Shown: in pieces, positions 1 to 4,866 of the stretch
How positions within the stretch are numbered: the stretch's first letter is position 1
Layout of the letters: each line of letters opens with the position of its first letter
NCBI GenBank assembly: GCA_000715605.1
Contig: KL568522.1
Location: 145,840 to 152,632 of the forward strand
Direction: 5' to 3'
Length of the DNA stretch: 6,793 nucleotides
Source of the DNA: Streptomyces speibonae
GTDB taxonomy: Bacteria; Actinomycetota; Actinomycetes; Streptomycetales; Streptomycetaceae
Made by a program: the position numbers and the translations under genes
The notes under the pieces: generated by a model
The model's database searches: none
What the model saw: only the letters and a program-made list of their open reading frames with translations
Told to the model about the DNA's origin: nothing

Positions 1-624
1 GGGGAGCCGCTCCTCGTCCGTGAGCGCCGTCGGCAGGCCGTAGCGCTCCAGCGCGGCCCGGGTGAGCACGAGCAGGGGGTCGCCGTCCTTGCCGGGCCCG
101 GTGAGCCGCGGCTGTCCCAGCCCCGCCTCGCGCAGCGTCCAGTCCACCAGGGCCGGGAGGCTCGTGGCCGGCACGTCCAGGACCACACCGCCGGCGCAGT
201 ACGCCAGCACCTGGCCGTCCTCGACGTCGACGACGGCCAACGGCCCGTTCTCGAAACGCGGTTCGGCGCCGCCCGCCGGAGCGGGCTCCATGGCGGCGGG
301 CTCCGGGACGGGCTCGCTCTCGAGCGTCTCGGCAACGGCCGTGTCCTCCGAGGACGCCGCCGCCTGCGCCTGGGGGTCGGCGGGGTAGAGCTCCGCGAGC
401 TGCCGCAGCAACCGGGCGTAGGCCTCACGCTCCGGGCCGCGCGGTTCGGTCGTCCTCTTCACCGACTCCCAGCCGGACACCGTGGCCCGCCGCACCTTCA
501 GCGCGGCGGCGACCTCGTCCAGCGTGAGACCGTGCGCGGTGCGCAGCCGCTTGCGCTCCTCCGCCGACGGCAGCGGGGAACGGGACGCGACCAGCGCGTC
601 GACCGCGTCGAACAACTCGGACAT
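1..624 (-). CDS. tap: Telomere-associated protein Tap, N-terminal part (cut by contig edge)
   Basis: The minus-strand frame from ATG at 624 stays open to base 1, giving 208 codons with no stop. A GGGAGG ribosome binding site lies about 6 nt upstream. Residues 24-60 form an XRE-type helix-turn-helix (ERKRLRTAHGLTLDEVAAAL, then VRRATVSGWES). An Ala/Glu/Pro-rich linker follows at about 90-125. Then comes a conserved block with AVVDVEDGQVLAYCAGGVVL, TSLPALVDWTLREAGLG and GKDGDPLLVLTRAALERYGL. I recognise this order from Streptomyces Tap proteins, usually about 700-750 residues, so only the first third is present. In S. coelicolor, Tap binds the telomere overhang and recruits the terminal protein Tpg to finish replication of linear ends. 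A tpg partner would be expected beyond base 1. Tap paralogues occur on chromosome arms and linear plasmids; which one this is cannot be told. Confidence 0.85.
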   Translation of the reverse strand, partial: MSELFDAVDALVASRSPLPSAEERKRLRTAHGLTLDEVAAALKVRRATVSGWESVKRTTEPRGPEREAYARLLRQLAELYPADPQAQAAASSEDTAVAETLESEPVPEPAAMEPAPAGGAEPRFENGPLAVVDVEDGQVLAYCAGGVVLDVPATSLPALVDWTLREAGLGQPRLTGPGKDGDPLLVLTRAALERYGLPTALTDEERLP

Positions 625-646
625 GGAACACCTCCCGGCCGACACC

Positions 647-697
647 TTATCCACGGACCGTAAGGATGCCGTACGGCCACCGTACGCATCGCGTACG
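647..697. repeat. Iteron-like CGTACG repeats upstream of tap
   Basis: The 91-bp gap between the XRE-cupin stop (716) and the tap start (624) contains CGTACG at 670-675, 681-686 and 692-697. Start-to-start spacing is exactly 11 bp, so all three lie on one DNA face. The outer two extend to 8-bp palindromes (CCGTACGG at 669-676, GCGTACGC at 691-698). A DnaA-box-like TTATCCACG sits at 647-655, between the repeats and the tap ribosome binding site. Position suggests an operator for tap or a replication-protein binding array. This is inference; no -10/-35 pair is convincing here. Confidence 0.5.
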
Positions 698-715
698 CAA
701 GCGATTTCGACGGGG

Positions 716-1291
716 CTAGGTGATGATCGGGGAGGCGATGACGACGGTGACGTCCGCCCCCTCGGAGCCGGTGCGGTAGACGTGCGGGGCGTCTCCCGCG
801 AAGGCGAGCAGATCGCCGGGACGCAGCTCGGCGGGGGAACCGGCGGGCCCGGCGGTGAGGTGGCCGGAGGAGACGAGCAGGTGCTCGATGGTGCCGGTCG
901 CGTGCGGCACGCCGTCCAGATGCGTTCCGGGCGGCATGCGCAGACGCCAGATCTCCAGGCTGTTGCCGCTGCTGATACGGCGCAGCAGTTCGCGTCCCAC
1001 TTCGCCGTCGGCCAGTTCGGTGCCGGGGATGAACACCGGTCCCGGGTCGGTGTCGCGGGCCAGAAGGTCCGTCAGGGGGATCCGCAGGGCGATCGCGAGC
1101 GCGTCGAGGGTCTCGATCGTCGGGTTTCCCCGCCCGGCCTCCAGCTTCGACAGTGTGGCCTTGCCCAGCCCGGCCCTGCGGGCCAGCTCGGCACTGCTCA
1201 TCCCCCGCTGCTCGCGGCGTTGGCGGATCTGCGCACCCACCGCGATCGCGGTGCTGCTGGCGGGCCGGCGCTCCGCCGGCGGCGGCGTCAT
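716..1291 (-). CDS. XRE-family transcriptional regulator with C-terminal cupin domain
   Basis: About 191 residues. Residues 19-77 are a lambda-repressor-type helix-turn-helix (IRQRREQRGMSSAELARRAG, then KATLSKLEAGRGNPTIETL). Residues 105-188 are a cupin sensor domain, with EHLLVSSG in the first half and LRPGDLLAFAGDAPHVYRT as the second cupin motif. Known proteins of this layout are cytoplasmic regulators whose cupin senses a small ligand. It lies directly downstream of the AlaX-type gene. The sequence GTGATG contains that gene's TGA (1293-1291), so start and stop overlap. I chose ATG at 1291 because GGGAG (1301-1297) is 5 nt away; GTG at 1294 would leave only 2 nt and add one residue. Coupling suggests it regulates its own operon, perhaps through the half-sites at 1999-2025. 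Ligand and targets are unknown. Confidence 0.88.
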   Translation of the reverse strand: MTPPPAERRPASSTAIAVGAQIRQRREQRGMSSAELARRAGLGKATLSKLEAGRGNPTIETLDALAIALRIPLTDLLARDTDPGPVFIPGTELADGEVGRELLRRISSGNSLEIWRLRMPPGTHLDGVPHATGTIEHLLVSSGHLTAGPAGSPAELRPGDLLAFAGDAPHVYRTGSEGADVTVVIASPIIT

Positions 1292-1980
1292 CACCGCTCC
1301 CGGTGGGCGGCGTCGTAGGAGACGCGGACGCGGCCCCTCTTGACCTTCAGCGTCGGCAGTACGACGTCCTCGAGGTCACCGAGGCTGCGCACATGGGTGC
1401 CCCCGCACGGAGCCGCGTGCACGTGGGCCAGGTGGACGATGCGCCGTCCCTCTGCGTCGTTCGCCCAGGTCACGGGCAGATCCTCGGCGATGGCCCGGGC
1501 GACCATCATCCGCAGGGCCTCGGTGGCCTCCTCCCTGCCCTCCGGAGTGGCCAGGCGGGCGTCGGGCTCCGGCGCGGTGAACTCGATCCTGGCCTGGCCG
1601 GGGAAGTGGTTGTTGGCGGCCAGCACCCAGCCCTGCGCCCTTCCGGCCGCCTCGATCAGGTGGCCGGCGGTGTGCAGAGCGGCGTGCGCGAGCCGCGTGG
1701 GCAGGTCGACACGGACCTCGACCGGCTGCCCGACCGAGAAGCCCGGCAGCGCGGTCCCCCCGCCGGCCACCGCCACGACGAGCCCGGATTCACGGTCCCG
1801 CACCGGGACGATCTCATGGCCGTCCACCCAGCCGCGGTCGGCCGGCTGGCCACCGCCCTGGGGGTGGAACAGACAGTGCTCGACCGCCACCCAGGGCGCG
1901 CCGTCACGCTCGCCCACGGCCGCGACCCGGGTCCGGGCCCACTCCTCGTACGTGTCCGCGTGATAGGCGGCGACCTGCAT
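1291..1980 (-). CDS. Free-standing alanyl-tRNA editing protein, AlaX-M type
   Basis: 229 residues, matching the trans-editing AlaX-M class, which combines a short beta-barrel domain with the AlaRS/ThrRS second additional domain. The barrel domain carries LFHPQGGGQPADRG (residues 37-50), the counterpart of the AlaRS Gly-rich motif. The zinc/editing site is visible as H99-x3-H103 (RLAHAALHTAGHLIE) and C192-x3-H196 (APCGGTHVRSLGDLE). The family hydrolyses misacylated tRNA(Ala), chiefly Ser-tRNA(Ala), in the cytoplasm, backing up AlaRS proofreading. The start is ATG with GGGAGG 5-6 nt upstream. Its stop overlaps the XRE-cupin start, so the two form a unit. The upstream 69-bp gap holds a TATAGT box and inverted half-sites, pointing to its own promoter rather than read-through from the Rid gene. 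Some AlaX-like proteins act on free amino acids or in secondary metabolism, so exact specificity is open. Confidence 0.9.
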   Translation of the reverse strand: MQVAAYHADTYEEWARTRVAAVGERDGAPWVAVEHCLFHPQGGGQPADRGWVDGHEIVPVRDRESGLVVAVAGGGTALPGFSVGQPVEVRVDLPTRLAHAALHTAGHLIEAAGRAQGWVLAANNHFPGQARIEFTAPEPDARLATPEGREEATEALRMMVARAIAEDLPVTWANDAEGRRIVHLAHVHAAPCGGTHVRSLGDLEDVVLPTLKVKRGRVRVSYDAAHRER

Positions 1981-1998
1981 GACACCCTCCCGAAATGA

Positions 1999-2025
1999 TG
2001 AACTCTGCGTTCACTATAACGAACG
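1999..2025 (-). promoter_or_regulatory. Candidate promoter and operator of the AlaX/XRE-cupin operon
   Basis: Read on the minus strand, a TATAGT box (2018-2013) lies about 35 bp before the AlaX start; no good -35 is seen at 17-18 bp. Overlapping it are two inverted repeats sharing one half-site: TGAAC-N5-GTTCA (1999-2013) and CGTTC-N8-GAACG (2008-2025). The three GAAC-type half-sites bracket the -10 and likely start point, a typical place for repressor binding. The XRE-cupin protein encoded downstream is the natural candidate, by inference only. Confidence 0.4.
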
Positions 2026-2049
2026 ATGCCGTGCGGTGAGAGACCGGGT

Positions 2050-2481
2050 TCAGCCCGCGGTGGGGTGCCTGAGCCGGTGCTCGGGGATGACGGCGACACC
2101 GACGATCTCGATCAGCGCCTCGGGCTGCCACAGGCCGGTCGTGCCGATGCCCGCCATGGCCGGGTACACGGGTCCGGCCAACTCGCGCCACACGGCGCCG
2201 ATCTCCTTGCCGTGCGCCTGGTAGTCGGGGATGTCGGTGAGGTAGAGCGTGATGCTCACCAGATCCTCCGGAAGTCCACCCGCCGCGCGCAGTGTGGTCA
2301 GCACGTTCGAGAACGCCTGACGGAACTGCTCGACGATGCCCCCCGCGACGATGCGCATGTCCTGGTCGAGGGCGGTCTGTCCGCCGAGGTGGAGTGTGTT
2401 GCCGCTGAGCGTGCCGTGCGAGTAGCCCCTGGGGGCCGGCAGCTGGACGGGGTTGACGGCGGCCAGGGCGAGGTGAGTCAC
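2050..2481 (-). CDS. Rid family (YjgF/YER057c/UK114) protein
   Basis: 143 residues, slightly longer than the usual ~130. Family landmarks are YSHGTLSGNTLHLGGQTALD (residues 20-39), the helix QFRQAFSNVLTTLRAAGGLP (52-71), then VSITLYLTDIPDY (75-87) and QPEALIEIVGVAVI (119-132). RidA hydrolyses reactive enamine/imine intermediates with a conserved Arg in the PAR segment (R105 in E. coli). Here the aligned segment is VYPAMAGIG with Met109, so the canonical substrate-binding Arg is missing, as in non-RidA subfamilies. The start is GTG at 2481 with GGAGG 6 nt upstream. It is divergent, with an 88-bp gap, from the catabolic operon and is probably co-regulated. Rid-type proteins in aromatic pathways include 2-aminomuconate deaminases, so deamination of an aminated ring-cleavage product is plausible but unproven. 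Confidence 0.85.
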   Translation of the reverse strand: MTHLALAAVNPVQLPAPRGYSHGTLSGNTLHLGGQTALDQDMRIVAGGIVEQFRQAFSNVLTTLRAAGGLPEDLVSITLYLTDIPDYQAHGKEIGAVWRELAGPVYPAMAGIGTTGLWQPEALIEIVGVAVIPEHRLRHPTAG

Positions 2482-2499
2482 GGGGTGCCTCCACGAGTA

Positions 2500-2530
2500 T
2501 TGACATTTGCCTGACGGTCGTCACGATAAT
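2500..2530 (+). promoter_or_regulatory. Candidate promoter of the catabolic operon
   Basis: A perfect TTGACA lies at 2500-2505 and GATAAT at 2525-2530. The spacing of 19 bp is longer than the preferred 17. The -10 is 40 bp upstream of the FAH-family ATG. An alternative reading uses TGACGG (2512-2517) with TAGATC (2535-2540) at 17 bp. The AT-richness of this short stretch stands out from its surroundings and supports a promoter, but the exact elements are uncertain. Confidence 0.5.
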
Positions 2531-2543
2531 CGCATAGATCGTG
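2512..2543. promoter_or_regulatory. Overlapping inverted repeats, candidate operators in the divergent promoter
   Basis: TGACG-GT-CGTCA (2512-2523) sits between the TTGACA and GATAAT boxes. It overlaps CACGAT-N10-ATCGTG (2522-2543), which covers the -10 and likely start point; inside that is CGAT-A-ATCG (2524-2532). Placement is what a repressor site for both the Rid gene and the plus-strand operon would look like. No dedicated pathway regulator is encoded within the window, except possibly the XRE-cupin protein. Confidence 0.45.
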
Positions 2544-2569
2544 CGGAGGGAACCCCGAAGGAGTCCTCG

Positions 2570-3428
2570 ATGCGTCTGGCCACTCTCATGACCGACCGCG
2601 GCACCACGGCAGCCGTCCAGCTCGACGGAAGCTGGCGAACCCTGCCCGCTCCCGACCTCTCGACCCTCCTGGCCTCGGGCTTCTCCCGGGAGGCCGCTGC
2701 GGACCTGGCCAGGGAGGCGGTGGCGGACCCCCGCCACGTCCTGCCCCTTCCCGCCCCCGGCAAGGTGATCTGCTGCGGCCTCAACTACGCCGGCCACATC
2801 AAGGAGACCGGCCGGGACCTGCCCGCGTACCCCACGCTGTTCCCCAAGCACGCCGACACCCTGCTCGGCCCGTACGAACGGATCGAGCTGCCGGACCAGG
2901 CCCAGGCGGACTGGGAGGCCGAACTCGCCGTCGTCGTGGGCGCACACCTGCGCTCGGCCGGTGCGGACACCGCCCGTACCGCGATCGCCGGTTACACCGT
3001 GGCGAACGACATCTCGCTGCGCGACTGGCAGTACCGCACGGCGGAATGGTTCCAGGGCAAGGCATGGGACCGCTCCACTCCGATCGGGCCCGTCGTCGTC
3101 ACCCCCGACGAGATCGACCCGTTCGACGGCGTCGAGGTGATCTGCCGGGTCAACGGTGAACAGACCCAGCGGGACAACACCCGCACGCTCGTCTTCGACG
3201 CCGCCGGCCTGCTCGCCTACATCTCCACCTTCACCACACTCCGCCCGGGCGACCTCGTGCTGACCGGGACACCCGGCGGGGTCGGCGTCGCGCGCACACC
3301 CCAGCGCTTTTCTCCGCGACCAGGACGTCGTCGAGACGGAGATTCCCGGCATCGGCACCCTGCGCAACACCGTCCGTCTGGGCCTGCCCTCCGGCAGCAC
3401 CCCCACCACTTCCCCATCAACGCCATGA
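2570..3428 (+). CDS. Fumarylacetoacetate hydrolase (FAH) family hydrolase, with a +1 frameshift
   Basis: ATG at 2570 follows GAAGGAG with 6 nt spacing. Residues 60-244 show the FAH fold: GLNYAGHIKETG (70-81, with catalytic-type H76 and E79), LFPKHADTLLGP (90-101), metal ligands E116 and E118 in DWEAELAVVVG, D147 in GYTVANDISLRDWQ, and LRPGDLVLTGTPGGVGVA. Right after Phe247 the frame breaks at a TTTT run (3308-3311). Dropping one T restores LRDQDVVETEIPGIGTLRN and VRLGLPSGS, the expected FAH C-terminus, ending at TGA 3426-3428 (285 residues, normal length). As written, the frame instead runs Arg/Pro/His-rich into the cupin gene. The family includes fumarylpyruvate hydrolase and other acylpyruvate hydrolases, so it probably cleaves the C-C bond of a ring-opened product. 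The indel may be a sequence error or a real mutation. Confidence 0.85.
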
Positions 3429-3439
3429 CAGGAGATCCT

Positions 3440-3925
3440 GTGGACCCCGACTTCAGCGGCCACCCCGTCGAGGGTGGCCATCACGCCCCGGCGCACGACC
3501 ACGGGCTGCTCGTCCCGGTCGTCACCCGCAGCGGCCACGAACCCGGCGACACGGGCCAGAGCGCCGGCGCGACCCGGGTCTCCGGAGTGAGCCCCCGGCA
3601 CACCCCGGCCACCAGGCTCTGGTTCGGCCGGGTGAAGAACCTCGCCGGATACCGGTCCCAGCCCCACCACCACGCGGAGGCCGAGACCGGCGGTTTCGTG
3701 CTGGCCGGCCGCGCCCGGATCTACTTCGGCGAGAAGTTCGAGGACTACTACGACCTGGCCGAGGGCGACTGGGTCTTCGTGCCGCCGTACATGCCGCACA
3801 TCGAATGCAACCTCGACCGCAACAACCCCCTGACCTGGATGACCTGCCGCACGCCCGACAACCTCGTCGTCAACCTCCCCGACGTGGATGACGGTGAACT
3901 GCGCGATTGGAGCACGCGCCCGTGA
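3440..3925 (+). CDS. Small single-domain cupin protein, possible ring-cleavage dioxygenase
   Basis: 161 residues from GTG at 3440, chosen because AGGAG (3430-3434) lies 5 nt upstream. ATG at 3425 overlaps the corrected FAH stop as ATGA but has no binding site. The N-terminus is His-rich (H8, H14, H15, H19, H21). The cupin domain starts near residue 55. Motif 1 is G70-x5-H76-x-H78-x3-E82 and motif 2 is G109-x5-P115-x4-H120-x3-N124 (GDWVFVPPYMPHIECN). All four usual metal ligands (H76, H78, E82, H120) are present, so it probably binds Fe or Mn. Gentisate dioxygenases are about 350 residues with two cupin domains, so this is not a classical one. Its place between an FAH-family hydrolase and CoA-pathway enzymes suggests a dioxygenase or isomerase step. 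The activity is inference. Its stop overlaps the next start. Confidence 0.82.
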   Translation: MDPDFSGHPVEGGHHAPAHDHGLLVPVVTRSGHEPGDTGQSAGATRVSGVSPRHTPATRLWFGRVKNLAGYRSQPHHHAEAETGGFVLAGRARIYFGEKFEDYYDLAEGDWVFVPPYMPHIECNLDRNNPLTWMTCRTPDNLVVNLPDVDDGELRDWSTRP

Positions 3926-3945
3926 GCGGCACTGTGAGCGGCACT
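3922..3945 (+). repeat. 12-bp tandem duplication at the thioesterase start
   Basis: GTGAGCGGCACT occurs twice back to back (3922-3933 and 3934-3945), encoding Met/Val-Ser-Gly-Thr twice. It duplicates the GTG start codon. Only the first copy is placed correctly for the GGAG at 3909-3912. Confidence 0.8.
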
Positions 3946-4866
3946 CCCACCTCCCGGCCCTTCACCGACACGGTGACGCTGAAGCCCGCGGAACCACAGC
4001 ACTTCGACCTGGCGTACACCGCGACCACCCAGCCCTGCCCCTGGCTGAAGGCGTACGGCGGTGACCTGGTGGCCCAGGCCGCCACTGCCGCGATGCGCTC
4101 CGTCACCGACGGCAAGACGCTGCACTCGACGCACTCGTACTTCATGCGTCCCGCCGAGATCGGTGCCGAGATCCGCTACGAAGTGGAGGTGCTCCGGGAC
4201 GGCCGCGGCTACAGCACCCGGCAGGTCCGCGCCTTCCAGAGCGGCAAGCCCGTCTTCGTGTGCCTGGCCGACTTCGCCGCGGGCGAGGCGGGGGGCGAGT
4301 ACGCCGACGGCGGGGGAGAGGTCGACACCGTGCCCGGACCTGATGAACTGCCGAGCTCCGCGCAGTACCTCGCCGACCCGCGAGCCGACGTCACGGGCCG
4401 GATCGACGAACGCACGCGGGTGTACTGGTCCGGTGGGCGCTCCTTCGACATGCGTCATGTCCCCGGCCCGGTCTACCTCACCGTGGAGGGCGCAACGGAA
4501 TCCCATCAGGCGGTCTGGGTACGGCCCTTCGATCCGCTGCGCCCCGTCCCCGGGACGACCGCCGCACAACGCGACCTGGCGGCGCTCGCCTACGTCTGCG
4601 ACTTCACCCTCCTCGAACCGCTCCTGCGCGTGCTCGGCCTGCCCTGGACACAGCCGGGACTGACGACCGCCAGCCTCGACCACGCGATGTGGTTCCACCG
4701 GCCGCCCGCACCCGGGGTGATGAACGGCTGGCTGCTGTACTCCCAGCACGCCGCCGCCGGCGGACGGGGGACCAGTACCGGGCGCTTCCACGCCCCCGAC
4801 GGCACCCATCTGGCCACCGTGGTCCAGGAGGGGCTCATCCGCCCGGCGACGGGAGGGAACCGGTGA
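3922..4866 (+). CDS. TesB-type acyl-CoA thioesterase (double hotdog)
   Basis: 314 residues from GTG at 3922, which overlaps the cupin TGA (GTGA); GGAG lies 9 nt upstream. The first hotdog has AYGGDLVAQA (44-53) and LHSTHSYFMRPAEIGAEIRY. The second has YVCDFTLLEPLL, SLDHAMWFHRP, NGWLLYS, RGTSTGRFH and VVQEGLIR. The E. coli TesB triad D204-T228-Q278 maps to D227-S251-Q302 with nearly the same spacing (24 and 51), and Ser replaces Thr, a common change. The family hydrolyses acyl-CoA to free acid and CoA. Placed with an aryl-CoA ligase and an aryl-CoA hydroxylase, it probably releases the hydroxylated aromatic acid before ring cleavage. It could instead act as a CoA-recycling safety valve. A 12-bp tandem repeat marks its first codons. 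Confidence 0.88.
   Translation: MSGTVSGTPTSRPFTDTVTLKPAEPQHFDLAYTATTQPCPWLKAYGGDLVAQAATAAMRSVTDGKTLHSTHSYFMRPAEIGAEIRYEVEVLRDGRGYSTRQVRAFQSGKPVFVCLADFAAGEAGGEYADGGGEVDTVPGPDELPSSAQYLADPRADVTGRIDERTRVYWSGGRSFDMRHVPGPVYLTVEGATESHQAVWVRPFDPLRPVPGTTAAQRDLAALAYVCDFTLLEPLLRVLGLPWTQPGLTTASLDHAMWFHRPPAPGVMNGWLLYSQHAAAGGRGTSTGRFHAPDGTHLATVVQEGLIRPATGGNR

Noticed and set aside
688..705. Stem-loop ATCGC-N8-GCGAT as a terminator of the XRE-cupin gene
   Set aside because: Only a 5-bp stem, with no U-tract on the minus strand; it overlaps the CGTACG array.
1153..1998. Plus-strand 281-codon open frame opposite AlaX
   Set aside because: Antisense to two well-supported genes and without domain features.
1904..3799. 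Minus-strand 631-codon open frame
   Set aside because: It runs across several real genes on both strands with low-complexity Gly/Arg/Val sequence typical of high-GC antisense frames; no recognisable domain.
2570..3925. A natural FAH-cupin fusion protein
   Set aside because: The linker is out-of-frame FAH sequence; the +1 frame restores the family C-terminus and a separate ribosome binding site serves the cupin gene.
3440..3925. Classical gentisate 1,2-dioxygenase
   Set aside because: Far too short and with a single cupin domain.
4675..4830. Loss of a catalytic residue in the thioesterase
   Set aside because: On realignment the triad D227-S251-Q302 is intact, with Ser in the Thr position.
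4689..4862. Longer N-terminus for the CoA ligase
   Set aside because: The extension lies inside the thioesterase gene; GTG 4863 has a strong ribosome binding site and the family N-terminus begins there.
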